NCBI RefSeq assembly: GCF_051660745.1
Contig: NZ_JBOFQF010000047.1
Coordinates: forward strand, 1 to 64,000
DNA: 64,000 nucleotides
Source: Segniliparus sp051660745
GTDB taxonomy: Bacteria > Actinomycetota > Actinomycetes > Mycobacteriales > Mycobacteriaceae
Reading direction: 5' to 3'
Of the stretch, positions 1-8,447 are shown piece after piece. The number at the start of each line of letters is the position of its first letter. Within the stretch, counting starts at the first letter, position 1. A program made the translations under genes and the position numbers. The notes below the pieces were generated by a model, which was given only the letters and a program-made list of their open reading frames with translations, was not told the origin of the DNA and made no database searches.

Positions 1-30
1 CCCCCCCCCCCCCCCCCCCCCCCCCCCCCC
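1..30. other. Poly-C run at the sequence edge
   Basis: Thirty consecutive C residues open the window, followed immediately by ordinary mixed sequence. A pure 30-base homopolymer at the very first base is most simply a sequencing or assembly artefact at a contig end. No biological role is claimed. Confidence 0.7.
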
Positions 31-73
31 ACGGCGCGCGAGGCTCCACGGACAGCAGACCTGCGGCCAATGA

Positions 74-211
74 TGTCTTTACCTCGATGGCTACTACGTT
101 GCCGACGCCAGAGGCGTCAAGGCGTGGTTGTTCTATGCGAACGTCAGCCGTATCAAGGACAAGTGCCCGGCTGTGTTCGCCGATGTCGTGGACAATCCCG
201 ACGCCCTCTAG
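74..211 (+). pseudogene. C-terminal fragment of an unidentified small protein
   Basis: The frame ending with TAG at 209-211 reads like real protein: it contains DGYYVADARGVKAWLFYAN and ends DVVDNPDAL. Going upstream it meets a stop at 71-73, while another frame across 67-80 (ANDVF) could join it through a one-base shift near 79-80. The piece is therefore either a gene frameshifted by poor sequence at the contig edge or a true relic. I recognise no family. It precedes the phosphatase gene by 33 bases. Confidence 0.35.
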
Positions 212-244
212 AATGCCTAAGGCCACCGAATTCGAGGAGAGCAG

Positions 245-877
245 ATGACCCAGACCGGCGACGAGCAGATCGTCCGCACGATCGTCCACGTGATGCGCCA
301 CGGCGAGGTGCACAACCCGACGGGGGTGCTCTACGGCCGCCTGCCCGGCTTCTACCTCTCGGAGCGGGGCCAGCAGCAGGCGAAGAAAGTGGCCGAGCAT
401 CTGGCCGGGCGCGACATCAAGCGCCTTGTCGTCTCCCCGCTGCAGCGCGCGCAGGAGACCGCGAGGCCGATCTCCGAGACGCTCGGCCTTGAGATCGAGA
501 CCGAGGACGAGCTCATCGAGGCGGGCAACGTCTTCGAGGGCACCAACTTCGCCGAGGGCAAGGGCGTGCTGCTCAAGCCCCAGCACTGGTGGAAGCTGCG
601 CAACCCCTTCAAGCCCTCCTGGGGCGAGCCGTACACGGAGATCCGCGACCGGATGGTCCGCGTGGCGACCTCCGTCCGCGACAGCGTCCGGGGCCACGAG
701 GCGGTCATTGTGAGCCACCAGCTGCCGGTCTACACGCTGCGCCTGCACTACGAGGGCAAGGGCTTCTTCCACGACCCGCGCAAGCGCGAATGCGACCTCG
801 CCTCGCTCACGAGCATCGTCTACGAGGGCGACGCGGTGGCGGAGATCAAGTACAGCGAGCCCAGCGCGGGGATATGA
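245..877 (+). CDS. Histidine phosphatase family protein (phosphoglycerate-mutase-like)
   Basis: The 210-residue protein has the branch-1 histidine phosphatase signature RHG at residues 18-20 (the phospho-accepting His) and a second active-site His in SHQLP near residue 158. Its substrate cannot be read from sequence. It heads the cytochrome c maturation cluster, and the order phosphatase, ResA-like, CcdA, ResB, CcsB matches what I know of Mycobacterium tuberculosis Rv0525-Rv0529, so I call it the Rv0525 counterpart. GAGGAGAG a few bases before ATG 245 is a good ribosome site. Its stop overlaps the next start in an ATGA junction at 874-877. Confidence 0.9.
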   Translation: MTQTGDEQIVRTIVHVMRHGEVHNPTGVLYGRLPGFYLSERGQQQAKKVAEHLAGRDIKRLVVSPLQRAQETARPISETLGLEIETEDELIEAGNVFEGTNFAEGKGVLLKPQHWWKLRNPFKPSWGEPYTEIRDRMVRVATSVRDSVRGHEAVIVSHQLPVYTLRLHYEGKGFFHDPRKRECDLASLTSIVYEGDAVAEIKYSEPSAGI

Positions 878-1461
878 GGCAACTGTTCGTCGCGCTCGGT
901 TGCGCGCTCGGTTGCGCGCTCGTCGCGCTCTCCAGCGCGGCGTGCGTGGTGCGCCAACCGTCCCCGAACGGGATCTTCTCCCCAGACGGGAAGCCCGAGC
1001 ACTGGTACGACCCCGGCCACCGTCCGACGCTCACCGGGCCGGTCGCGGGGCCGGAGCTCGTGACCGACGCGCGCGTCTCCCTCGACGACCCGCAATTCGC
1101 CGGGAAGGCCGTGGTGCTCAACACCTGGGGGAGCTGGTGCGGTCCGTGCCGGAGCGAGACCCCCGCGCTCGAAGCCACCTACCAGGCGAAGAAAGACCAA
1201 GGCGTGGCGTTCCTCGGAGTCGACCTGCGGGAAGACTCCCGCGACAGCGCCAAAGACTATGTGCTCGACCGCAACGTGTCGTACCCGTCGATCTACGACC
1301 CGCCGGGACGCTCGCTTCTGGGCCTCTCGGCGCACGTCTCAACGAGCGCGGTCCCGACGACCGTGGTGCTCGACCGCGCGCACACGGTCGCGTGGGTGCA
1401 TATCGGGGCCGTGAGCCAGACAGTGCTCGAGCCCGTGCTGGACAAGGTGCTCGCAGAATGA
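874..1461 (+). CDS. ResA/TlpA-like thiol:disulfide lipoprotein
   Basis: This 195-residue thioredoxin-fold protein carries the redox motif WCGPC with cysteines at residues 89 and 92. An N-terminal hydrophobic segment ends at Cys24 in SSAAC, a loose lipobox, so it is probably anchored outside the membrane. In cytochrome c maturation system II, ResA-type proteins reduce the apocytochrome haem-binding cysteines with electrons from CcdA, and ccdA is the next gene. The start was chosen at the ATG of the ATGA overlap because it gives a complete signal sequence. Longer readings upstream are only out-of-frame extension over the phosphatase gene. Confidence 0.9.
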   Translation: MRQLFVALGCALGCALVALSSAACVVRQPSPNGIFSPDGKPEHWYDPGHRPTLTGPVAGPELVTDARVSLDDPQFAGKAVVLNTWGSWCGPCRSETPALEATYQAKKDQGVAFLGVDLREDSRDSAKDYVLDRNVSYPSIYDPPGRSLLGLSAHVSTSAVPTTVVLDRAHTVAWVHIGAVSQTVLEPVLDKVLAE

Positions 1462-1474
1462 ATGAGATGGCACA

Positions 1475-2269
1475 GTGAGCCTCGGCGCGACCTTCGAGCA
1501 GGCGGCCGCCTCGGGGCCGATCCTGTTGGCCTTGGGCGCGTGCGCGCTCGCAGGCCTGGTCTCGTTCGCGTCGCCATGCGTGCTGCCGCTCGTGCCGGGG
1601 TACGTGTCCTACCTCGCGGGCCTCGTCGGGGTGAGCGTGGACGGCACAGGAGCAGAGGGCGCAAAGCTGCGCGGCGCGGGGGCGAGGTCGAGAGCGGCGT
1701 TGGGAGCCGGGCTCTTCGTCCTGGGCTTCAGCCTGGTCTTCCTGTTGGAGACGGCGCTGGTCTTCGGCCTGGCAGACCAATTCGCCCTGCACCGCGAGAC
1801 GCTTTCGCGGATCGGCGGCGCGGTGACGATCCTCCTCGCGCTGGTCTTCCTCGGCTGGCCGCCCATCCTGGGCAGGGAGGCCCGACTCGCGCCTCGGCCG
1901 GTGGCGCACCTCGGCGGGGCGCCGTTGCTCGGCGCGGTCTTCGCCCTCGGCTGGACCCCGTGCATCGGCCCGACGCTCGGCGTGGTCGTGTCCTCCGCGC
2001 TGGCGACGGACGGCGTCGACGCCGTCCGAGGCGCGGGGCTGGTCCTCGCCTACTGCCTCGGGCTCGGCGTGCCGTTCCTCCTCGTGGCGATCGGCTCCGC
2101 TGCCATGGCCAGCGCCACGAGCTGGCTGCGCGACCACGCCAGGGCCGTGCGGATCGTCGGCGCGGCGACGATGGCGCTCATCGGCCTGCTGCTCGTCACC
2201 GGGCAGTGGGACGCCGTCGTCGGGCAGCTGCGGTCCGGTATAGGGGCGGAGTACGTCTCGCCGATATGA
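1475..2269 (+). CDS. ccdA: Cytochrome c biogenesis protein CcdA
   Basis: A 264-residue polytopic membrane protein of the CcdA/DsbD-transmembrane family. It moves reducing equivalents from cytoplasmic thioredoxin across the membrane to ResA-like partners. The two conserved Cys-Pro elements are visible: SPC ending at residue 35 (within FASPCVLPLVPGY) and TPC ending at residue 163 (GWTPCIGPTLG). About six hydrophobic helices surround them. The start is GTG 1475, 13 bases after the ResA-like stop. The nearby ATGs at 1462 and 1467 are out of frame. Confidence 0.92.
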   Translation: MSLGATFEQAAASGPILLALGACALAGLVSFASPCVLPLVPGYVSYLAGLVGVSVDGTGAEGAKLRGAGARSRAALGAGLFVLGFSLVFLLETALVFGLADQFALHRETLSRIGGAVTILLALVFLGWPPILGREARLAPRPVAHLGGAPLLGAVFALGWTPCIGPTLGVVVSSALATDGVDAVRGAGLVLAYCLGLGVPFLLVAIGSAAMASATSWLRDHARAVRIVGAATMALIGLLLVTGQWDAVVGQLRSGIGAEYVSPI

Positions 2270-2304
2270 TCGCTCGCACCCTGGCGGCGATCTGCCGCGT
2301 TATC

Positions 2305-2346
2305 GGAGTCTCGCGCACCCCCACCGCCCATGTGCGCGTCGACTCC
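2305..2346 (+). terminator. Intercistronic hairpin between ccdA and resB
   Basis: GGAGTC (2305-2310) pairs with GACTCC (2341-2346), and CGCGCAC (2312-2318) pairs with GTGCGCG (2332-2338). This makes a 13-bp stem with a small bulge and a 13-base loop. There is no T tract. It may be a partial terminator or an mRNA stability element in the 112-base ccdA-resB gap. The pairing is seen; the function is inferred. Confidence 0.5.
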
Positions 2347-2381
2347 TGCTGCCTCGCATCTCATCCGCCAGGATCACGAGC

Positions 2382-3938
2382 ATGATCTCCTTCCTCCGCA
2401 ATAGCTGGCGGGCGCTGACCAGCATGCGGACCGCGCTCTTGCTCCTGTTCCTGCTCGCTGTGGCGGCCGTGCCTGGCGCGATCTTGCCGCAGAAGGACCT
2501 GAACATCGGCAAGGTCGACCGTTGGATCCAGGACCATCCCGGCGTCGGCCCATGGATGGACAAGCTCAAGTTCTTCGAGATCTTCGTCTCCCCGTGGTTC
2601 ACCGCGATCTACGCGTTGCTCTTCGTCTCTTTGGTGGGGTGCCTCGCCCCCCGCCTGGTCGAGCAGTTCAAGCAGTTGCGCGCGCCCCTCACCGCGACCC
2701 CGCGCAACCTCTCCCGGCTCCCGCACCACGCCCGGCTGCGGCACGCCGGGGCGGAGAGCGCGCTGGCCCAGGTGCGGGCCGTGCTGCGCGGCTGGCGCCA
2801 CGAGGTCCGCGAGACGGCGGAGGGCTGGGAGCTGTCCGCCGAGCGGGGCTTCCTCCACGAGGCGGGCAACCTGCTCTTCCACTTCGCCCTGCTCGGGATC
2901 CTCGTCGCGATCGCGCTCGGCAGGCTGTGGGGCTACGAAGGCACCCGGACGTTGATCGCGGGCGACAACGAGGCGGGTTTCTGCAACACGTCGACCTCGG
3001 TCTACGACTCGTTCCGGGGCGGACTGCTCGAAGACGGCACCGACCTCGACCCGTTCTGCCTCCAAGCCAGGAGCTTCCACGAGAAGTTCCTCGCGAACGG
3101 CCAGCCGGACGACTTCCAGTCGGATGTCGCCTACCAGCTGCCTGCGGACTTCGCGGGCGGGGGCTGGCACGGCTACCAGCTCAAGGTGAACCATCCGCTC
3201 CGGGTGGAGGGCCTGCGGGTCTACCTCATGGGCCACGGCTACGCGCCAACGTTCACCGTCACCTGGCCAGGCGGCCCGGACGGGCAGCGCCGGACCGAGA
3301 CCGTGCCGTTCATCCCGCAGGACGGGGCCACGTTCCTCTCCAGCGGCGCCGCGCGGTTCGACCCGCCAGCGGGCATGTGGCCCGATCTCGGGGAGCGGGA
3401 CAAGCACGGCGTCGCGCTCGAAGGGCTCTTCGCGCCGAGCGCCGGGCTGCACGGGACGCTGTTGACCTCGCTCTCGCCCGAGCTCACCGATCCGGGCGTG
3501 GCGATCGACGTGTACGAGGGCGACACGGGCCTCAATTCCGGGCGTCCCCAGTCTGCGACCGCGCTCGACCATCGGCTGGTCGAGTCGGGCAAGCTTGTCC
3601 GGCAAGCGCGCAAGAACCTCATGGCGGGGGAGTCCGTGACGTTGCCGGACGGGGTGGTCGTCCGGTTCGACGGCGTGCAGCAGTGGGTGTCGTTGCAGGT
3701 GTCCAAGGACCCGGCGCAGCTGTGGGTGCTGCTCTTCGCGCTGACGATGGTGTCCGGCCTTGTGGGCTCGCTCGTCGTTCGCCGCAGGCGCGTCTGGGCC
3801 AGGTTCGAGGCAGGGACGCTAGAGCTGGGCGGACTGGCGCGCACCGACCAGGCGGGCTGGCACGGCGAGTTCGACGAGCTGGTCAGAAGGATCGAGCAGA
3901 GGCTGCGAGAAAGCGCGGCAGGGCCGACTCAGGCGTGA
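2382..3938 (+). CDS. resB: Cytochrome c biogenesis protein ResB
   Basis: The 518-residue protein is a ResB/Ccs1-family membrane protein. With CcsB it forms the system II haem handling and ligation complex. Transmembrane segments lie near residues 17-36, 65-85 and 160-180, followed by a large extracytoplasmic domain of about 270 residues and a last helix near 445-465. This is the usual ResB layout. It lies between ccdA and ccsB. The start is ATG 2382; CAGGA about nine bases upstream is a weak ribosome site. Confidence 0.92.
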   Translation: MISFLRNSWRALTSMRTALLLLFLLAVAAVPGAILPQKDLNIGKVDRWIQDHPGVGPWMDKLKFFEIFVSPWFTAIYALLFVSLVGCLAPRLVEQFKQLRAPLTATPRNLSRLPHHARLRHAGAESALAQVRAVLRGWRHEVRETAEGWELSAERGFLHEAGNLLFHFALLGILVAIALGRLWGYEGTRTLIAGDNEAGFCNTSTSVYDSFRGGLLEDGTDLDPFCLQARSFHEKFLANGQPDDFQSDVAYQLPADFAGGGWHGYQLKVNHPLRVEGLRVYLMGHGYAPTFTVTWPGGPDGQRRTETVPFIPQDGATFLSSGAARFDPPAGMWPDLGERDKHGVALEGLFAPSAGLHGTLLTSLSPELTDPGVAIDVYEGDTGLNSGRPQSATALDHRLVESGKLVRQARKNLMAGESVTLPDGVVVRFDGVQQWVSLQVSKDPAQLWVLLFALTMVSGLVGSLVVRRRRVWARFEAGTLELGGLARTDQAGWHGEFDELVRRIEQRLRESAAGPTQA

Positions 3939-3986
3939 CGCTCTACTACGTGCGGTAGTCTGAGTAGCTATGAGAAGGAGCGCCCC

Positions 3987-4928
3987 ATGCCGGTGAACGA
4001 AACGCTGGCCGGGTACGCCGGAGTCGCCTTCGGCGCTGCCCTCACCTGCTACGTGGTGGCGTTCGTCGCGTTGCTTTTCGAGTGGGCGCGGGCGGTCAAA
4101 GAACAGCCCGCCGAAAAGGAGCTCGTCGCCGTCGGCGCTGCGCAGAAGCCCGGCGTGGTGAGCGCGCCGAACCAGGGCGCGACCCGGACGGCGGGGGAGC
4201 GGGCAGGCCGGGCGGGGTTCGCCGCGATGATCCTCGGCTGGGTGTGCCACGTCTTTGTGCTGCTGTTGCGCGGATTCGCGGCGGGCAGGCCCCCATGGGG
4301 GAACATGTTCGAGTACATCACCCTCGCCACAGCGGCGGGCCTCTTGGCGGCGATGGTCCTCCTGCGCTCGGACGCGACCAGGCGGGGCCTCGTCTTCGCG
4401 CTCGGCCCTGCGGTGGTGCTCATGTACATCGCCGGGAAGTGGCTCTACACCCCGACCGCGCCGGTCGTGCCAGCGCTGAAGTCGTACTGGCTCGCCATCC
4501 ACGTCTCTATCATCTCCACGGCGACCGGGGTGTTCCTCGTCTCCGGGGTCGCCAGCGCGCTGTACCTGGCCCGCGAGCGGTTCAAAGACACGGCATGGGG
4601 CTCTCGCCTGCCGCAGGGGGAGGTGCTGGACCGAGTCGCCTACCAGGCGGCGGTGTTCGCGTTCCCGCTGTTCGGGATCGGCGTCATCTGCGGCGCGATC
4701 TGGGCGGAGTCCGCATGGGGCAGGTTCTGGGGCTGGGACCCCAAGGAGACCGTCTCGTTCGTGGTCTGGGTGATCTACGCGGCGTACCTGCACGCGCGGG
4801 CGACAGCAGGCTGGAAAGAGCAGCGGGCGGCGTTGATCAACCTCGTCGGCTTCGGCATGCTGATTTTCAATCTCTTCTACGTGAACCTGGTGCAGTCCGG
4901 GCTGCACAGCTACACGGGCCTGAACTGA
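3987..4928 (+). CDS. ccsB: Cytochrome c synthase subunit CcsB (CcsA/ResC family)
   Basis: This 313-residue polytopic protein has the tryptophan-rich WWD-type signature FWGWDPKETVSF near residue 248, which defines haem-handling proteins of the CcsA/CcmC/CcmF group. It works with ResB to attach haem to apocytochrome c outside the membrane. AGAAGGAG shortly before ATG 3987 is a strong ribosome site. The 48-base gap after resB contains a small inverted repeat (ACTAC, GTAGT at 3942-3956), so a separate promoter is possible but unproven. Confidence 0.93.
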   Translation: MPVNETLAGYAGVAFGAALTCYVVAFVALLFEWARAVKEQPAEKELVAVGAAQKPGVVSAPNQGATRTAGERAGRAGFAAMILGWVCHVFVLLLRGFAAGRPPWGNMFEYITLATAAGLLAAMVLLRSDATRRGLVFALGPAVVLMYIAGKWLYTPTAPVVPALKSYWLAIHVSIISTATGVFLVSGVASALYLARERFKDTAWGSRLPQGEVLDRVAYQAAVFAFPLFGIGVICGAIWAESAWGRFWGWDPKETVSFVVWVIYAAYLHARATAGWKEQRAALINLVGFGMLIFNLFYVNLVQSGLHSYTGLN

Positions 4929-4949
4929 GCCGAGCTCGCTCCTAGGCCG

Positions 4950-5102
4950 CTACTCCTGGTCGCGCTGGATGCGGTTGCGCAAATCCAGCAAGAAGTCGGG
5001 GTCGTCGTCGGGAGCGAGCACTCTGCGCTGCTGCGCCGGGCGTGCCCGCCACAGCAGCACCACGACCACAGCGATCGCCAACGCGGCTATGAGGTACGCC
5101 AT
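4950..5102 (-). CDS. Small single-pass membrane protein
   Basis: A 50-residue protein begins MAYLIAALAIAVVVVLLW, one strong transmembrane helix, and continues with a short acidic tail (PDDDPDFLLDLRNRIQRDQE). I chose the ATG at 5102 because the helix starts there and GGAAG precedes it. A longer reading up to 5207 would overlap the divergent gene at 5170. It sits opposite the cytochrome cluster, and a small gene occurs at the same place in mycobacteria (Rv0530A by position). No function is known to me. Confidence 0.65.
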   Translation of the reverse strand: MAYLIAALAIAVVVVLLWRARPAQQRRVLAPDDDPDFLLDLRNRIQRDQE

Positions 5103-5169
5103 GTCTTCCAGAATAGCCCGTTCACCCGCTGTTCGCGTCGGCTCCCCTTTTTGAACTACGCTGTGTGAC

Positions 5170-5508
5170 ATGTCGGACCCCACCACTGGCCCTGCTGCTT
5201 CGGGCAAAGGCCGTTTCGCCGCGAGCGTCGCCGGATACCTGCTGATGCGCTTCGCGCTCCTCGTCGTCGTCGCCGCATTGGTCTACGGGATCGGCAGGCT
5301 CATCGGCGTTGAGGTGCCAGTGATTGTCGCGCTCCTCTTCTCGGGCGTCGCCTCGATGCCGCTGTCCTGGCTCCTGTTCAACCGGTACAGCGCGAAAGTC
5401 GGCTCCGGCATGGCGGAGGCGGACGCGCATCGCCGCTCGGAGCGCGCCACGCTGCGCGCCCAGCTCGCGGGGGAAGGCCAGTCCAAGGACGGCTCGAAGG
5501 ACTCGTGA
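5170..5508 (+). CDS. DUF4229-like small membrane protein
   Basis: The 112-residue protein has two hydrophobic helices (about residues 15-40 and 43-66) and a charged C-terminal tail, the usual shape of actinobacterial DUF4229 proteins. A homologue lies at the equivalent mycobacterial position (Rv0531, from memory). TACGCT (5157-5162) stands seven bases before the ATG with no Shine-Dalgarno sequence, suggesting a leaderless transcript. It converges with the methyltransferase ending at 5518. Function unknown. Confidence 0.7.
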   Translation: MSDPTTGPAASGKGRFAASVAGYLLMRFALLVVVAALVYGIGRLIGVEVPVIVALLFSGVASMPLSWLLFNRYSAKVGSGMAEADAHRRSERATLRAQLAGEGQSKDGSKDS

Positions 5509-5517
5509 GGCGAGCCG

Positions 5518-6390
5518 CTACTTCACGAGGGTGAACTGGATAACGTCGTTGAAGCCGAGCTTGAAGCTCTCCGAGCTGCCGGTGAGATACCGGATGTAGC
5601 GGTCGTAGACCACTTGTCCGCCGATGGCGAGCGCCTCGTCTTTATGGGCTTCGAGGTTCGCCACCCAGATGTCGAGGGTGCGGGCGTAGTGCGGCTGGAG
5701 GGGCTGCTCGCGTTCGAGGGCGAAACCGGCCTTCGCGGAGAGCTCGCGGACGTCCCTCGGGTTGGGGAGCTGGCCGCCGGGGAAGATCTCTTTCGCGATG
5801 AACAGGGCGAAGCGCAGCCGTTCTGAGCTGTAGTAGAGGCCTTTGGCGGCGAGCTCGTCCATGTCCTCAAGGGTGATGGTGTGCAGGAGCATGCGCCCGT
5901 CGGCGGGCAGCAGCCGGTGGGTCTTCTCGAAGAACGCGGTGTGGCGCTCTTTGCGGAAGTGCTCGAAGGCGCCGATGGAGACGATACGGTCGACGGGCTG
6001 GTCGAACTCCTCCCAGCCTTGCAGGCGGACTTCGGCAGTGCGGCCGTTGGGGTTGGGGAGCTTGGCGAGCTCGTTGTTGACATGCGCGTGCTGGTTCTTG
6101 CTCAACGTGAGGCCGATGACGTTCACGTCGTATTTGGCCAGGGCCCGTTTGATGGCGGTGCCCCAGCCGCAGCCGATGTCGAGGAGGGTCATGCCGGGCT
6201 TGAGGTCCAGCTTGCCGAGGGCGAGGTCGACCTTCGCGAGCTGCGCCTCTTCGAGGGTCATGCCGTCGCGCTCGAAGTACGCGCAGCTGTACGTGCGCGT
6301 CGGGTCGAGGAACAGCGCGTAGAAGTCGTCCGAGAGGTCGTAGTGCGATTGCACGTCCGCATAGAACGGTTCGAGGTCAGTCTGTGCCAC
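5518..6390 (-). CDS. Cyclopropane fatty acid / mycolic acid synthase family methyltransferase (copy 1)
   Basis: The 290-residue SAM-dependent methyltransferase contains the SAM-binding motif LLDIGCGWG at residues 69-77 and the family blocks SHYDLSDDFY and TRTYSCAYFE. In mycobacteria this family (CmaA, PcaA, MmaA, UmaA) cyclopropanates or methylates meromycolate chains; the exact modification here cannot be read. I chose the GTG at 6390 because AAGGTG precedes it and the sequence then aligns with the neighbouring paralogue. An ATG at 6420 lacks a ribosome site. Copy 2 lies 118 bases upstream in the same orientation. Confidence 0.9.
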   Translation of the reverse strand: MAQTDLEPFYADVQSHYDLSDDFYALFLDPTRTYSCAYFERDGMTLEEAQLAKVDLALGKLDLKPGMTLLDIGCGWGTAIKRALAKYDVNVIGLTLSKNQHAHVNNELAKLPNPNGRTAEVRLQGWEEFDQPVDRIVSIGAFEHFRKERHTAFFEKTHRLLPADGRMLLHTITLEDMDELAAKGLYYSSERLRFALFIAKEIFPGGQLPNPRDVRELSAKAGFALEREQPLQPHYARTLDIWVANLEAHKDEALAIGGQVVYDRYIRYLTGSSESFKLGFNDVIQFTLVK

Positions 6391-6508
6391 GTTGCACCTT
6401 GACTTTCGCGCCTCGCTCAAGCAGGGGAGGCGTGCCTGGAGCTGCGGGGATTTGCGCTCATGTGAAGGCTAACACACCCATGCGCGGAACGCTAGGAAAC
6501 GCGTGCGA

Positions 6509-7375
6509 CTACTTCACGAGCGTGAACTGCATGACGTCGATGCTGCCGTCCCAGAAGCCGACGGCGCAGCCGTTGAGGTAGCGGATGTAGGTGTCGTAGA
6601 CCTCTTGGCCGCTGATCGCCACGGCTTTCTCCCGCTTCTCGGCCAGGGACCAAGACCAATGGTCGAGGGTGCGGGCGTAGTTGATGTTCAGAGAGTGCTC
6701 GCGCTCGAGGGAGAAGCCGGCCTTCGCGGAGAGCTCGTGCACCTTCTTCGGGTTGGGGAGCTGGCCGCCGGGGAAAATCCGTTTCGCGATGAACAGGCCG
6801 AAGCGCAGCCGCTCGGAGGTGGGGTTGATGCCCTTCGCGGCGAGCTCGTAGAGGTCGAACGAGACGATGGTGTGCAGGAGCATGCGCCCGTCGGCGGGCA
6901 GCAGCCGGTAGGTCTTCTCGAAGAACGCGTCGTGGCGCTCGCGGCGGAAGTGCTCGAAGGCTCCGATGGAGACGATGCGGTCGACGGGCTGCTCGAACTC
7001 CTCCCAGCCTTGCAGTCGGACTTCGGCGGTGCGGCCGTTGGGGTTGGGGAGCTTGGCGAGCTCCTCGGTGACGTGGGCGTGCTGGTTCTTGCTGAGGGTC
7101 AGGCCGATGACGTTCACGTCGTATTTGGTCAGCGCGCGCTTGAGCACCCCGCCCCAGCCGCAGCCGACATCGAGGAGGGTCATGCCGGGCTTGAGGTCCA
7201 GCTTGCCGAGGGCGAGGTCGATCTTCGCGAGCTGGGCCTGTTCGAGGGTCATGTCCTGGCGCTCGAAGTACGCGCAGCTGTACGTGCGCGTCGGGTCGAG
7301 GAACAGGGCGTAGAAGTCGTCCGAGAGATCGTAGTGCGACTGCACGTCTTCGTAGAAGGGCTTCAAGTCAGACAT
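6509..7375 (-). CDS. Cyclopropane fatty acid / mycolic acid synthase family methyltransferase (copy 2)
   Basis: A 288-residue paralogue of the preceding entry. The SAM motif (LLDVGCGWG) and the long N-terminal block are almost identical to copy 1, while the C-terminal third differs more (NINYARTLDHWSWSLAEKREKAV against LQPHYARTLDIWVANLEAHKDEAL, compared only by eye). The start at ATG 7375 has AAGG eight bases upstream and gives the family-typical MSDLKPFYEDVQ. The two may act at different positions of the mycolate chain, as mycobacterial paralogues do. That is inference. Confidence 0.9.
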   Translation of the reverse strand: MSDLKPFYEDVQSHYDLSDDFYALFLDPTRTYSCAYFERQDMTLEQAQLAKIDLALGKLDLKPGMTLLDVGCGWGGVLKRALTKYDVNVIGLTLSKNQHAHVTEELAKLPNPNGRTAEVRLQGWEEFEQPVDRIVSIGAFEHFRRERHDAFFEKTYRLLPADGRMLLHTIVSFDLYELAAKGINPTSERLRFGLFIAKRIFPGGQLPNPKKVHELSAKAGFSLEREHSLNINYARTLDHWSWSLAEKREKAVAISGQEVYDTYIRYLNGCAVGFWDGSIDVMQFTLVK

Positions 7376-7517
7376 TCGGGGGCCTTCGCCTGCCACACGG
7401 TTGAGGGGTGGCATTTCCTCGGCTCCGACCACAGCGTCCAAGCCTTTCAGAAGGCTACAACATCGTGTGCGATGTTCTGTGCGTGACGCGCGATACGTGT
7501 GGCGCGCGCAGCGCGGG

Positions 7518-8387
7518 CTAGCCGAGGAACAGCGCGGCGGAGGCGATGGCGGACCAGGCCAGCATGCTCAAGTTCGTGGCGCCGAGGACTGCGACGAGCG
7601 TGGGCCCCTCTGCTCCCCGGCGCACCGCCATGGCGGGGCCGACGAGGAGCAGGGCGGCGGCGAGGGACAAGATCGCCATGGGCTGGCGCGCGGCGAGCGC
7701 GGCGGAGACCAGGAAGGGCGCGACGGCCAGCCCCAAGTACAGGTACCGCGTCCGGGCCTGGCCGAGCCGGACCGCCAGCGTGCGTTTCCCGCTCTGGGAG
7801 TCCCCTTCGATGTCGCGGAGGTTGTTCACCGCCAGCACGGCAGCCGAGAACGCCCCGGCGCCGACGGCGCAGAGCACGCCTGTCGTGTCGATCGTGCCCG
7901 ATTGGGAGAGCTCGGTGCCGAGCACGGCGGCGAGCCCGAAGCAGAGGAACGCGGCGACTTCGCCGAACCCCTGGTAGCCGTAGGGGTTGGAGCCTCCGGT
8001 GTAGAACCAGGCGGCGAGCAGGCAGCAAGCGCCAAGGGCCACAAGCCACCACGTGCTGGTCGCGGCGAGGGCAATGCCCGCCGCGCAGGCGACGGCGAAG
8101 CTCAGGACGGCGGCCCGCAGCACCGCCTTCGGGCTCGCGGCGCGCGAGCCGACCAGGCGCATCGGCCCGACCCGGTTGTCGTCGGTGCCCCGGACGCCGT
8201 CCGAGTAGTCGTTGGCGTAGTTCACTCCGACGATGAACCCGACGGAGACGACGAGCGCCAGCAATGCCTTCCACCAGACGAACCCGCCGAGCGCCGCGGC
8301 GGCTCCCGAGCCGAGCAGCACCGGGGCGACAGCGTTCGGGAAAGTGCGCGGGCGGGCTCCTTGCGCCCACTGCCTGAGTGTTGCCAT
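7518..8387 (-). CDS. menA: 1,4-dihydroxy-2-naphthoate polyprenyltransferase MenA
   Basis: This 289-residue UbiA-family prenyltransferase attaches a polyprenyl tail to dihydroxynaphthoate in menaquinone synthesis at the membrane. The first Asp-rich motif NDYSDGVRGTD lies at residues 59-69, and the second is in DIEGDSQSGKRTLAVRLG. About eight hydrophobic helices follow the UbiA pattern. It is divergent from the DEAD-box helicase gene with 60 bases between the starts. Just upstream, AATGAT stands six bases before the ATG, a weaker version of the leaderless promoters seen elsewhere here. Confidence 0.93.
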   Translation of the reverse strand: MATLRQWAQGARPRTFPNAVAPVLLGSGAAAALGGFVWWKALLALVVSVGFIVGVNYANDYSDGVRGTDDNRVGPMRLVGSRAASPKAVLRAAVLSFAVACAAGIALAATSTWWLVALGACCLLAAWFYTGGSNPYGYQGFGEVAAFLCFGLAAVLGTELSQSGTIDTTGVLCAVGAGAFSAAVLAVNNLRDIEGDSQSGKRTLAVRLGQARTRYLYLGLAVAPFLVSAALAARQPMAILSLAAALLLVGPAMAVRRGAEGPTLVAVLGATNLSMLAWSAIASAALFLG

Positions 8388-8447
8388 GGGCCGATCATTC
8401 CCTATTCATTAGGCGAAAGCGCTCTCGCCCCGGTAGACTTTCGCCTA

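Noticed and set aside
70..492. 140-codon plus-strand frame over the start of the phosphatase gene
   Set aside because: It is Arg/Pro-rich and runs out of frame through the clearly coding histidine phosphatase gene, a typical GC-rich shadow.
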